13,863 nucleotides of DNA. It comes from an uncultured Collinsella sp. Its GTDB lineage: Bacteria; Actinomycetota; Coriobacteriia; Coriobacteriales; Coriobacteriaceae. The notes beneath the pieces were generated by a model. That model was not told where the DNA came from, ran no database searches, and saw only the letters and a program-made list of their open reading frames with translations. A program made the translations under genes and the position numbers. The DNA is taken from the NCBI GenBank assembly GCA_958438955.1, contig CAUBTS010000053.1, positions 1 to 13,863 on the forward strand, given 5' to 3'. Position 1 is the stretch's first letter, and each line of letters starts with the position of its first letter. Positions 1 through 8,227 of the stretch are shown here, piece by piece.

Positions 1-929
1 TTTTTGGGTTTGTTGACGATGATGATGCCGGCGCAGACCAACAGTAGGGCAACGATGACGGTAACGGGGCTCGTGCCAGCGCCCTCGCCGAGCAGCAGCG
101 CGCTCAGCACCACACCAAAGACGGGGTTCATAAACCCAAAGACCGAGACGCGGCTGACGGGGTTGACGGCAAGCAGGCGCGACCACAGCGAGTACGCGAC
201 TGCGGAGATGAGTGCCATATAGATGATGAGTGCGATGGCGGGGGCAATCGCCGTGGGGGAGAGCGCACCGCCCATCAAAAAGCCGATGGCGGTAAGGACC
301 AAGCCACCGACTAAAAACTGCCAGCCGGCGAGCAAGACGCCGTCGTGCTCGCGCGAGAAGATGCCAATGAGGCAGGTCGAAAGGGCACCCGCGACGGTGG
401 AGGCTAGGATAAAGCCCTCGCCGTCGAGCGTAAAGCCAAAGGTGCCGTCTGCGCCCGAAAGGTTGACGAGCGCGACGCCGGCAAAGCCCAGCATACAGCC
501 AAGCACCTTGGCCGTATCGAGCTCCTCGGTGCGAAACGCCAGGGCGGCAAAGAGGATTGCGAGGAAGTTGGCGCTGGCTTCGATGATGGAACTCGACATG
601 GCGCTTGCACGGGAGAGTCCCAGGTAGAAAAAGAAGTACTGCCCGATAGTCTGGAAGAGCGACAAGATGCAGATGGGTTTGATATCGCGCGCTTGCGGAA
701 CGAGTGGACGGCGCTGAGCCGCGCTCATCCCGACGATAACCAGGGCGCCGGCAAGCGTAAAGCGCAAACCTGCGAAGAGCAGCTGCGAGGCGCCGTCGTG
801 CGAGGGAATGCCAAAGAGGCCGTAGCCGATCTTGATGCAGGGGAAAGCCGATCCCCAGAGCGCGCAGCAGACGAGGCAGCCCAGGACGAGTCCGGGCAGG
901 GTGGCGAGATACGGCTTGCGGCTTTCCAT
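1..929 (-). CDS. EamA/DMT-family transporter, 3' end cut by window
   Basis: This is an inner-membrane drug/metabolite transporter (DMT superfamily, EamA type) that probably exports or imports a small metabolite; the substrate cannot be told from sequence. The frame reads 309 complete codons on the minus strand and stays open to base 1. Its last residues (GIIIVNKPK) look like a normal EamA C-terminus, so only a few residues should be missing. Two EamA repeats are visible, about residues 13-157 and 172-305, with roughly ten hydrophobic helices. Typical family marks are ALWGSAFP at 23-30 in the first helix and NPVFGVVLSALLLGE at 268-282 near the end. The ATG at 927-929 follows GGAAGGA at a good distance, which fixes the start. 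It lies downstream of purL on the same strand but behind a strong terminator. Unlike purL and hom it uses TTA and CTA leucine codons. Confidence 0.9.
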   Translation of the reverse strand, partial: MESRKPYLATLPGLVLGCLVCCALWGSAFPCIKIGYGLFGIPSHDGASQLLFAGLRFTLAGALVIVGMSAAQRRPLVPQARDIKPICILSLFQTIGQYFFFYLGLSRASAMSSSIIEASANFLAILFAALAFRTEELDTAKVLGCMLGFAGVALVNLSGADGTFGFTLDGEGFILASTVAGALSTCLIGIFSREHDGVLLAGWQFLVGGLVLTAIGFLMGGALSPTAIAPAIALIIYMALISAVAYSLWSRLLAVNPVSRVSVFGFMNPVFGVVLSALLLGEGAGTSPVTVIVALLLVCAGIIIVNKPK

Positions 930-954
930 GATGTCCTTCCTGTATGCGTGAAGC

Positions 955-991
955 AAAAAAGAACCCGCCACCGGGTGTGCCGGTGGCGGGT
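955..991 (-). terminator. Intrinsic terminator after purL
   Basis: A perfect 12-bp inverted repeat (963-974 with 980-991, 5-base loop) is GC-rich. On the minus strand it is followed by TTC and a run of six T (960-955). This is a textbook rho-independent terminator for purL, whose stop is at 1028-1030. The plus-strand side has no U-rich tail. It ends only 25 bases before the ATG of the downstream transporter, so it may also lie inside that gene's leader. Confidence 0.88.
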
Positions 992-1007
992 GTTGTTACC
1001 CGAGGGG

Positions 1008-1013
1008 ATTGTA
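1008..1013 (-). promoter_or_regulatory. Candidate -10 box for the EamA transporter
   Basis: On the minus strand 1013-1008 reads TACAAT, five of six matches to the -10 consensus, in the gap between purL and the terminator hairpin. No good -35 box is seen 16-18 bases upstream. If used, the transcript would start near base 1001 and carry the 963-991 hairpin in its leader. The gap between hairpin and ATG is too short for another promoter. Tentative. Confidence 0.3.
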
Positions 1014-1027
1014 CCCGATGGGACGCA

Positions 1028-4000
1028 TTAAGCGAAGTAGGCCACGCCGCTCTCAAAGATCGGCATGAACTTATCGCCAGGGACATGCTCGGGCACGTTG
1101 CGGTACAGGTTGTCGCCGCGACGCTCGGCATGGCCCATCTTGCCCAGAACGCGGCCGTCGGGGCTCGTGATGCCCTCGATGGCGAGTGCGGAGCCGTTGG
1201 GGTTGACGGAAAGATCCATGCTGGGCTTGCCGTTCTCGCCCACGTACTGCGTGGCGACCTGGCCGTTGGCGATGAGCTGGGCGAGCACCTCGTCGTTGGC
1301 GACAAAGCGACCCTCGCCGTGGCTGATGGCGACGGTGTAGGGGTCGTCCAGGCTGCACTGCGACAGCCACGGGGACAGGTTGGACGAGATACGGGTGCGC
1401 ACCAGACGGCTCTGATGGCGACCGATGGTGTTGAACGTCAGCGTGGGCGCATCGGGCGTGGCGTCGACGATGTCGCCGTAGGGCACCAGACCGAGCTTGA
1501 TCAGGGCCTGGAAGCCGTTGCAGATGCCCAGCATCAGGCCGTCGCGGGCCTTGAGCAGGTCGCGGACTGCCTCGGTGACCTCGGGAGCGCGGAAGAACGC
1601 CGTGATGAACTTGGCGGAGCCGTCGGGCTCGTCACCGCCCGAGAAGCCGCCGGGGATCATGACGATCTGGCTTGCACGGATGCGGCGGGCAAGCTCGTGG
1701 GTGCTCTCGGCGACGGCCTCGGGCGTGAGGTTGTTGATCACGAAGGTATCGGCCTCGGCACCGGCGGCGCGGAAAGCGCGGGCACTATCGTACTCGCAGT
1801 TGTTGCCGGGGAACACGGGGATAATCACGCGCGGACGGGCGATCTTGGCGCCGCCGTACACGTGGATGTCCTTGGCGCGGAAGTCGATGGCCTCGACCTC
1901 GGGGGTCTCGCCGGCGCTGCGGTAGGCGAAGACGCCCTCGATGCCGCTCTCCCAGGCCTCCTGGAGCTCGGCGAGCTCGATGACCTCGGAGCCGGTGTCG
2001 ATGACATAGCCCTCGACGGTGGTGCCCAGGGGCTCGACGACAACGCCGTCGGCGACCTCGGGCAGCTCGGCATCCTCGGCGAGCTCGACGATAAAGCTGC
2101 CGTAGAGCGGGGTGAAGAGACTCTCCACGTCTACATCCTCGGCAAGCTCGATACCGATCTGGTTACCGACGCACATCTTAAAGAGGCTCTCGGCGCCGCA
2201 GCCGTAGCCGGGCGTGGAGATGGCCAGGGCGTTGCCGGTAGCAGTGAGCGCCTCGACGGCGTCAAACGCGGCGAGCAGCTGCTGAGCATCGGGGCGGTAG
2301 TCCTCGCCATAGGTGGCGGGGGCGATGCGGACGACGCGGTGCGTGAGGCCCTTGAACTCGGGCGAGACGGCGCGGGCGGCCTTGCCCACGGCAACGGCGA
2401 AGCTGATCAGGGTCGGCGGAACGTTGAGCTCGCCGGCCTCGTCCTCAAACGAGCCGCTCATGGAGTCTTTACCGCCGATGGCGCCGGCACCCAGGTCGAC
2501 CTGGGCCATAAGGGCGCCCAGGACGGCAGCCATGGGCTTTCCCCAGCGCTCTGCCTCGGTGCGCAGACGCTCAAAGTATTCCTGGAAGGAGAGGTAGGCG
2601 CGCTTGTGCTCAAAGCCGGCGGCAACGAGCTTGGCGATGGACTCGACCACGGACAGGTAGGCGCCCGCAAACTGGTCGGCTTCCATCAGGTAGGGGTTGA
2701 AGCCCCATGCCATGGCACTTGCCGTGGTGGTCTCGCCGTCCACGGGGAACTTGGCGACCATGGCAGAGCTGGGGGTGAGTTGCGTCTTGCCGCCAAAGGG
2801 CATGAGCACGGTCGCGGCGCCGATGGTGGAGTCGAAGCGCTCGGAAAGGCCCTTGTTGGAGGCGACGTTAAGATCGGTGACGAGCGAGGTCATGCGCTCG
2901 GCAAGCGTGGTACCGGCCCAGCTGGGCTGCCACACGCTGCGGGCGCAGACGTGGGCGACCTGGTGTTTGGGCGCACCGTTGGAGTTGAGGAACTCGCGGG
3001 ACAGATCGACGATGGCAACGCCGTTCCAGGCCATGCGCATGCGCGGCTCGGCGGTAACCTCGGCGATGACGGTTGCCTCCAGGTTCTCCTCGGCGGCGTA
3101 GCCCATGAACTCCTCGACGTCACCGTCGGCGACGGCGCAAGCCATGCGCTCCTGGGACTCGGAAATGGCGAGCTCGGTGCCATCCAGGCCGTCGTACTTC
3201 TTGGTCACGGTGTCAAGGTCGACATACAGGCCGTCGGCAAGCTCACCCACGGCGACCGAGACGCCGCCGGCGCCAAAGTCGTTGCAGCGCTTGATCAGAC
3301 GGCAGGCGTCGCCGCGGCGGAACAGACGCTGCAGCTTGCGCTCGACCGGGGCGTTGCCCTTCTGGACCTCGGCACCCGAGGTCTCGATGGACTCGGTGTT
3401 CTGGGTCTTGGAGGAGCCGGTGGCGCCGCCGATGCCGTCACGGCCGGTGCGGCCGCCCAGCAGGATGATCTTGTCGGTGGGGGCGGGGCACTCGCGACGA
3501 ACGTGGTTTGCCGGGGTAGCGCCCACGACGGCGCCGACCTCCATGCGCTTGGCCACGTAGCCGGGGTGATAGAGCTCGTTGACCTGGCCGGTGGCAAGGC
3601 CGATCTGGTTGCCGTAGCTGGAGTAGCCGGCGGCGGCAGTGGTCACGAGCTTGCGCTGCGGCAGCTTGCCCTCGAGCGTCTCGGAAACCGGGACGGTGGG
3701 GTCGCCGGCGCCGGTGACGCGCATGGCCTGGTACACATAGCTGCGGCCCGAGAGCGGGTCGCGGATGGCGCCGCCCACGCAGGTGGCGGCACCGCCGAAG
3801 GGCTCGATCTCGGTCGGGTGGTTGTGAGTCTCGTTCTTAAAGAGGAACAGCCAGTCCTGGTCCTCGCCATCGACATCGACCTTTACCTTGACGGTGCAGG
3901 CGTTGATCTCCTCGGACTCGTCGACATCGGTCATGACGCCGGTCTTTTTGAGGTACTTGGCGCCGATGGTGCCCATGTCCATGAGGCAGACGGGCTTGGC

Positions 4001-4774
4001 GTCGCGACCGAGCTCGTGGCGCATCTCCATGTAGCGGTCGAAGGCCTGCTGCACCACGGCGTCATCGATCGTCACGTCATCCAGGACGGTGCCGAAGGTG
4101 GTGTGGCGGCAGTGGTCGGACCAGTAGGTGTCGATCACGCGGATCTCGGTGATGGTGGGGTCGCGGTCCTCATCGCGGAAGTACTGCTGACAGAAGGCGA
4201 TGTCCGCCTCGTCCATGGCAAGGCCGCGCTCGGCGATAAAGGCGGCAAGGCCGGCCTCGTCGAGCTCGCGGAAACCGTCGAGCACCTCGACGGGCTGGGG
4301 CTCGGGGGTCTCCATGTACAGCGTTTCGGGCAGGTCGAGCGAGGCGATGCGCGCTTCGACGGGGTTCACCACGTAGTGCTTGATGGCCTCGATGGCGGCT
4401 TCGTCCGGAGTGCCCGAGATCATATAGACCTTGGCGGAGCGCACGGCGGGGCGCTCGCCCTGGCTGATGAGCTGCACGCACTCGCTGGCGGAGTCGGCGC
4501 GCTGGTCAAACTGGCCAGGCAGGAATTCGACGGCAAAGACGGCGCCATCGCTTGCGGGGAGCTCGTCGTAGGTCACATCGACCTGGGGCTCGCTAAAGAC
4601 GGTCGGCACGCAGGAGCGGAAAAGCTCCTCGTCGATGCCCTCGACGTCGTAGCGGTTGATGATCCTCAGGGCCTCGATGCCCTTGATGCCGAGAATCTCG
4701 GTCAGCTCGCCCTTGAGCTGCTGAGCCTCGACGTCGAACCCGGGTTTCTTCTCCACGTAGATACGAGAGACCAT
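1028..4774 (-). CDS. purL: Phosphoribosylformylglycinamidine synthase, single chain
   Basis: PurL makes FGAM from FGAR, glutamine and ATP in the fourth step of purine synthesis in the cytosol. The 1248-residue protein has the fused layout: an N-terminal PurS-like part and linker (about 1-215), two AIRS-like synthase halves (about 216-970), and a class I glutamine amidotransferase (about 980-1248). Visible marks are SDHCRHTTF at 219-227, ETHNHPTEIEPFGG at 315-328, GGKDSMSGS at 767-775, the nucleophile Cys1085 in GICNGFQ, and HAE at 1215-1217 supplying the catalytic His and Glu. The length is near that of clostridial-type single-chain PurL and slightly shorter than the E. coli enzyme. The ATG at 4772-4774 (MVSRIYVEKKPGF) is preceded by AGGAAGG nine bases upstream. 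An in-frame extension to a GTG at 4882 exists but does not look like family sequence. It stands alone, without other pur genes in the window. Confidence 0.97.
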   Translation of the reverse strand: MVSRIYVEKKPGFDVEAQQLKGELTEILGIKGIEALRIINRYDVEGIDEELFRSCVPTVFSEPQVDVTYDELPASDGAVFAVEFLPGQFDQRADSASECVQLISQGERPAVRSAKVYMISGTPDEAAIEAIKHYVVNPVEARIASLDLPETLYMETPEPQPVEVLDGFRELDEAGLAAFIAERGLAMDEADIAFCQQYFRDEDRDPTITEIRVIDTYWSDHCRHTTFGTVLDDVTIDDAVVQQAFDRYMEMRHELGRDAKPVCLMDMGTIGAKYLKKTGVMTDVDESEEINACTVKVKVDVDGEDQDWLFLFKNETHNHPTEIEPFGGAATCVGGAIRDPLSGRSYVYQAMRVTGAGDPTVPVSETLEGKLPQRKLVTTAAAGYSSYGNQIGLATGQVNELYHPGYVAKRMEVGAVVGATPANHVRRECPAPTDKIILLGGRTGRDGIGGATGSSKTQNTESIETSGAEVQKGNAPVERKLQRLFRRGDACRLIKRCNDFGAGGVSVAVGELADGLYVDLDTVTKKYDGLDGTELAISESQERMACAVADGDVEEFMGYAAEENLEATVIAEVTAEPRMRMAWNGVAIVDLSREFLNSNGAPKHQVAHVCARSVWQPSWAGTTLAERMTSLVTDLNVASNKGLSERFDSTIGAATVLMPFGGKTQLTPSSAMVAKFPVDGETTTASAMAWGFNPYLMEADQFAGAYLSVVESIAKLVAAGFEHKRAYLSFQEYFERLRTEAERWGKPMAAVLGALMAQVDLGAGAIGGKDSMSGSFEDEAGELNVPPTLISFAVAVGKAARAVSPEFKGLTHRVVRIAPATYGEDYRPDAQQLLAAFDAVEALTATGNALAISTPGYGCGAESLFKMCVGNQIGIELAEDVDVESLFTPLYGSFIVELAEDAELPEVADGVVVEPLGTTVEGYVIDTGSEVIELAELQEAWESGIEGVFAYRSAGETPEVEAIDFRAKDIHVYGGAKIARPRVIIPVFPGNNCEYDSARAFRAAGAEADTFVINNLTPEAVAESTHELARRIRASQIVMIPGGFSGGDEPDGSAKFITAFFRAPEVTEAVRDLLKARDGLMLGICNGFQALIKLGLVPYGDIVDATPDAPTLTFNTIGRHQSRLVRTRISSNLSPWLSQCSLDDPYTVAISHGEGRFVANDEVLAQLIANGQVATQYVGENGKPSMDLSVNPNGSALAIEGITSPDGRVLGKMGHAERRGDNLYRNVPEHVPGDKFMPIFESGVAYFA

Positions 4775-4958
4775 TGGTTCCTGCCTTCCTGATCGGTTGG
4801 GCGTACGGTACGGTATGCGGCAGCGGTCGGTTTGCGGGGTCTGCCCTGCGGTCGCCTTGAGCCACATGTTTGTAAACCTCACTATGATACGACAGCTCGC
4901 GGCGCGTTGAGGACGGCGAGGGTGCTACAGTGATGCGCAAACAAGAGAAAGGCATCAC
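4775..4958. promoter_or_regulatory. Divergent purL / antiporter control region
   Basis: This 184-base gap separates purL (minus) from the antiporter (plus). For purL the best -10 is TATCAT (4889-4884 on the minus strand), with no convincing -35; it implies a leader of about 100 bases. That leader holds an imperfect palindrome at 4801-4818 (14 of 18 positions symmetric, core GGTACG). For the antiporter, TGCTACAGT at 4923-4931 is an extended -10 box giving a start near 4938. It is followed by GAAAGG at 4947-4952, six bases before the ATG. No known purine riboswitch consensus is recognised. Confidence 0.45.
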
Positions 4959-6521
4959 ATGGCATTCGTTTCACTCGCCATCATCGCGCTCGTGGCCTTT
5001 GCAAGCCCCTTCATCGCCTCGGCGATTCCCGGAAAGCCCGTTCCCGAGACGGTCTTTTTGCTCGTGTTCGGTGCGGTACTGGGACCCCATATGCTCGGCG
5101 TCATCCATGTAGATGCCGAGGTCTCGCTCGTGTCCGAGCTGGGTCTGGCCTTTTTGTTCCTGCTCGCCGGCTTTGAGATCGACCCCAAGAGCATCACGGG
5201 CGTCGAGGGGCGCTACGGCTTGGCGACGTGGGTCGTCACGTTTGGTATCGCCTGGCTTGCCGTGCGCTTTACCCCGTGGTTCTCGGTCAGTCATTTCGAC
5301 GGTATCGCCGTGACGCTTGCCCTCACTTCGACGGCGCTCGGTACGCTCGTGCCCATCATGCGTGAGCGCTCGCTCACCGGCACGCGCGTGGGCGACTCGA
5401 TTCTCGCGTATGGCACCTGGGGTGAGCTCGGCCCTGTGCTTGCCATGTCGGTGCTGCTGTCTGCCCGCACCGGCATCCAAACGCTTGTAATCCTTGGCTT
5501 GTTTGCGGTGGTCTGCGTGTTGCTGGCCGTGGTCCCGAGCCGCTCCAAGCGCGTCGGCAGCCGCTTCTTTGCGTTTGTCGAGGAACGCGCCGATACCACG
5601 TCGCAGACCTTCGTGCGCCTGACGGTGCTCATCCTGGTCACGCTCGTGGCGTTCTCGGCTGTCTTTGATCTCGACATCGTGTTGGGTTCTTTTGCCGCCG
5701 GCTTTGTCTTGCGCTACATCATCCCCGAGGGCAACCATACGCTCGAGACCAAGCTCGACGGCCTGGCCTACGGCTTTTTGATTCCGGTGTTCTTTACTGT
5801 ATCGGGTGCAAAGATCGACCTGACGGCCGTGGCGTCGCGCCCCGGGCTGCTCGCAGGCTTTATCGTGGCGTTGCTGATCATTCGCGCCGTGCCCATTCTC
5901 ATCTCTATGGGCATTTGTCCCGCGACGCGCGATGTGTCGGCGTATGGCCGCATTACCGTGGCCCTGTACTGCACTACGGCCCTGCCAATCATCGTTGCCG
6001 TGACAAGCGTTGCCGTCAACGCGGGCGCGCTGTCGCAAGATATTGCGTCGGTCATGGTTGCCGCTGGTGCCATCACGGTGTTCTTGATGCCATTGCTCGC
6101 GCAGCTCTTCTACCGTGTGGTCGACGCCGCGCCGGTTGCCGCCGTGGCAGAAGTTGCCGAGCATCCATCCGATGCACTCGACATCCTGCGCGCTCATCAC
6201 GATTTGGCAAGCTTGCTCGCACGCGAGCACGAGCTGCTGACATCGCATGGCCATGGTCGCGTATTCGAGGGCCTGCCTACGCTCGATACGATTGCCGAGC
6301 GTCTTTCCGCCGAGGCAGCGAGCGGCCACATCGATGCCCGTATTGTGGACGCGGCGCATCTTCTTGCCGATAAGACCTATGGTGATGAGGTTGACCCGTC
6401 CGAGCTGACTCCGCGCGAGCGTCGCCGCCTGGAGCGCGCCAAGCTCGCCGTGCGCGAATACCGCCGCCGCATGCTGGAGCTCTATGCGCGCGATGACGCC
6501 CCGGACGACGCCGGCCGGTAG
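4959..6521 (+). CDS. CPA2-type cation:proton antiporter
   Basis: This is a membrane antiporter of the Na+/H+ exchanger fold (PF00999, KefB/NapA-like), likely swapping protons for Na+ or K+. Residues 1-385 hold about 12 hydrophobic helices, with the typical VFGAVLGP at 36-43 and LGLAFLFLLAGFEIDP at 61-76. At the place where CPA2 members usually carry an acidic ion-binding residue, this protein reads WGELGP with Glu156. Arg309 in LLIIRAVPI may be the basic residue common in electroneutral members. There is no TrkA-N/RCK domain; residues 390-520 form a hydrophilic tail ending in a strongly charged, probably helical segment (RERRRLERAKLAVREYRRR). The start is fixed by GAAAGG six bases before the ATG. 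It is a single gene, divergent from purL and convergent with hom. The substrate ion is unknown. Confidence 0.88.
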   Translation: MAFVSLAIIALVAFASPFIASAIPGKPVPETVFLLVFGAVLGPHMLGVIHVDAEVSLVSELGLAFLFLLAGFEIDPKSITGVEGRYGLATWVVTFGIAWLAVRFTPWFSVSHFDGIAVTLALTSTALGTLVPIMRERSLTGTRVGDSILAYGTWGELGPVLAMSVLLSARTGIQTLVILGLFAVVCVLLAVVPSRSKRVGSRFFAFVEERADTTSQTFVRLTVLILVTLVAFSAVFDLDIVLGSFAAGFVLRYIIPEGNHTLETKLDGLAYGFLIPVFFTVSGAKIDLTAVASRPGLLAGFIVALLIIRAVPILISMGICPATRDVSAYGRITVALYCTTALPIIVAVTSVAVNAGALSQDIASVMVAAGAITVFLMPLLAQLFYRVVDAAPVAAVAEVAEHPSDALDILRAHHDLASLLAREHELLTSHGHGRVFEGLPTLDTIAERLSAEAASGHIDARIVDAAHLLADKTYGDEVDPSELTPRERRRLERAKLAVREYRRRMLELYARDDAPDDAGR

Positions 6522-6633
6522 CACGGACGGGCGGGATACGGGTTCCGCCCAAAAAATCCACGGGGGGCGGCCTGCGGTTGATGCAGGCAGCGCGCCTTTT
6601 GCGTTGGGCCTCGTTGAGGTTCGAAGTAGTGGA
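6522..6633. other. Convergent gap with two hairpins
   Basis: The antiporter and hom end facing each other across 112 bases. Two short perfect hairpins are present: a 6-bp stem 6529-6534 with 6545-6550, and a 6-bp stem 6570-6575 with 6583-6588 (7-base loop). On the minus strand the second is followed by a run of six T only after 13 bases (6556-6551), which is not a clean intrinsic terminator. On the plus strand the first hairpin is followed by A, not T. They probably take part in termination, but neither is a textbook case. Confidence 0.35.
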
Positions 6634-7977
6634 CTAGTTGGCCATGACGCCTTCGGTCCAAGCCTCAACGTCCTCGATGCGCAGGACGTTGGCGACCTCG
6701 GCCACGCAGTCGACGCTGGCAAGCTCGGCGGCGGCAGCCTGGACGTCCTTCTCGAGCGCGCGGTGCGTCAGGAAGATGACCGAGCAGGCATCGCTGACGC
6801 CCGACTTGCCGTCCTCGACCTGGTTGATGAGCGAGATCGAGATGTTGTGCTTGGCAAAGATGTCGACCGTCTCGGACAGGGCGCCCACGCGGTCGGCGAC
6901 CTTCAAGCGCACATAGTACTTGGTCTGGAGCTCGTCCATAGGCTTAAAGGCGAGGTTGTGACCATAGGGCTCAATCTCGGGCAGCGGAGCCACGCCGCGG
7001 CTGATCTGCTCGGAGAGCGACAGGATGTCGCCCACGACGGCGCTCGCGGTGGGGAAGGAGCCTGCGCCGGCACCGTAGAACATGGTCTCGCCCACGGCGT
7101 CGCCTACCACGTAGACAGCGTTCATGGCGCCGTTGACCTTGGCGAGCATGTGGTCGGCGGGGATCAGCGTGGGATGCACGCGGACGTCGACGCCGGCGTC
7201 GGTGTTGCGGGCGATGCCGAGCAGCTTAATGGTGTAGCCGAGCTCGCGGGCCTGGGCGATGTCCTCGGCGCCGATGGTGCGAATACCCTGCTGGTACACA
7301 TCATCGGTGGTCACGCGGGTGCCAAAGCCGATGGAAGCGAGGATCGCCGTCTTGCTGGCGGCGTCGAAGCCGTCGACGTCGGCGGACGGGTCGGCCTCGG
7401 CGTAGCCCTTGGCCTGGGCGTCGGCGAGCACGTCGGCGTAATCGGCGCCCTCGGCGTCCATGCGCGACAGGATGTAGTTGGTGGTGCCGTTGAGAATGCC
7501 TGCGATGGTCAGGACCTTGTTGCCCACCAAGTCGTGCTCGAGCGTGCTCACGATGGGGATGCCGCCGCCGCAGCTGGCCTCGCACTTAATCTGCACGCCG
7601 CATGCGCGCGCCTTCTCGGCGAGCGTCTCGACATGACGGCCCAGCAGGGCCTTGTTGGCAGAGACGACGTGCTTGCCGTTCTCGAAGGCGGTGGTAAAGA
7701 TCTCGGTTGCGGGATGCTCGCCGCCGATCAGCTCGACGACGATGTCGACGGCGGGGTCGGTGACGACATCGTGCCAGTCGCTCGTAAAGGCCTCACGCTC
7801 AATACCGGCTGCCTCGGCCTGCTCCCAAGCAAGCGCGCAGGCGCGGGTCAGCTTAAGGTCGATGCCGTAGGCTGCCAGGTACTCATCGTGGTGGCTCTTG
7901 ATCAGACGGGCCACGCCGCCGCCGACGGTTCCCAGACCGATCAGACCGACGTTCACGGTGCGCAGGGGTTCGCTCAT
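6634..7977 (-). CDS. hom: Homoserine dehydrogenase with ACT domain
   Basis: It reduces aspartate semialdehyde to homoserine with NAD(P)H, the branch step toward threonine, methionine and isoleucine. The 447 residues show the full monofunctional layout. The Rossmann motif GLGTVGGG is at 14-21 and VVSANKALL, with Lys109, at 104-112. The catalytic domain runs from about 148 to 326, with NGTTNYIL at 163-170. The segment GYAEADPSADVDGFDAASK at 191-209 aligns Glu194, Asp205 and Lys209 with yeast residues 208, 219 and 223. An ACT domain follows at about 354-430 (RLKVADRVGALSETV), the usual site for threonine feedback inhibition. AAGGAG lies six bases before the ATG at 7975-7977. No thrB, thrC or aspartokinase gene is adjacent. 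It is divergent from the Liv-type transporter cluster. There is no aspartokinase fusion. Confidence 0.97.
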   Translation of the reverse strand: MSEPLRTVNVGLIGLGTVGGGVARLIKSHHDEYLAAYGIDLKLTRACALAWEQAEAAGIEREAFTSDWHDVVTDPAVDIVVELIGGEHPATEIFTTAFENGKHVVSANKALLGRHVETLAEKARACGVQIKCEASCGGGIPIVSTLEHDLVGNKVLTIAGILNGTTNYILSRMDAEGADYADVLADAQAKGYAEADPSADVDGFDAASKTAILASIGFGTRVTTDDVYQQGIRTIGAEDIAQARELGYTIKLLGIARNTDAGVDVRVHPTLIPADHMLAKVNGAMNAVYVVGDAVGETMFYGAGAGSFPTASAVVGDILSLSEQISRGVAPLPEIEPYGHNLAFKPMDELQTKYYVRLKVADRVGALSETVDIFAKHNISISLINQVEDGKSGVSDACSVIFLTHRALEKDVQAAAAELASVDCVAEVANVLRIEDVEAWTEGVMAN

Positions 7978-8227
7978 AGATAGCTCCTTCGTGCATCTTA
8001 TGGATGGATTAACCGCTTAAAGGTTGAGTGCATTCTAGCGTGAACCGAGAGCGCGTGCTCGCCAGGCGACAGGAGTCGCACAAAACGGCACCCCCGAAAC
8101 GCTGCGGAAACATTGGAAACATGCTCGCTACAAACGAACTTCCGTAACAAACTGTCAACGTTTGAACCATAAGGTTTGCCCTGTACCGCAAGACGGCCGC
8201 ACCGCGGCCAGCGAAAAGGGGGACACC
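7978..8227. promoter_or_regulatory. Divergent hom / binding-protein control region
   Basis: This 250-base gap must hold promoters for hom (minus) and the first binding-protein gene (plus). For hom, TAGAAT (8037-8032 on the minus strand) is the best -10, with no clear -35. The hom leader is then under 60 bases, too short for a T-box or classical attenuator. On the plus side an octamer GGAAACAT occurs twice, at 8106-8113 and 8115-8122, nine bases apart. A 6-bp hairpin (8195-8200 with 8204-8209) sits directly before the purine-rich ribosome binding site AAGGGGGA. No clean sigma-70 promoter is seen for the plus strand. Confidence 0.45.

Noticed and set aside
944..4792. 1282-codon open frame on the plus strand opposite purL
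   Set aside because: It is in exact reverse codon register with purL and exists only because purL lacks TTA, CTA and TCA codons; the product is a Gly/Ala/Asp/His-rich composition typical of antisense shadows, and it has no ribosome site.
6529..6556. Hairpin followed by six A after the antiporter, as a plus-strand terminator
   Set aside because: A plus-strand terminator needs T after the stem; the A run is on the wrong side and the stem is only 6 bp.
4971..6722. 583-codon minus-strand frame opposite the antiporter, and the 499-codon plus-strand frame at 6484-7983 opposite hom
   Set aside because: Both are aligned with the codons of well-supported genes and show no recognisable domain.
7978..8032. 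T-box or attenuator controlling hom
   Set aside because: The leader from the best -10 box to the ATG is under 60 bases and shows no T-box sequence or terminator hairpin.
8121..8147. Eight-codon frame MLATNELP before receptor 1 as a leader peptide
   Set aside because: No ribosome site, too short, and only two leucines that are not clustered.
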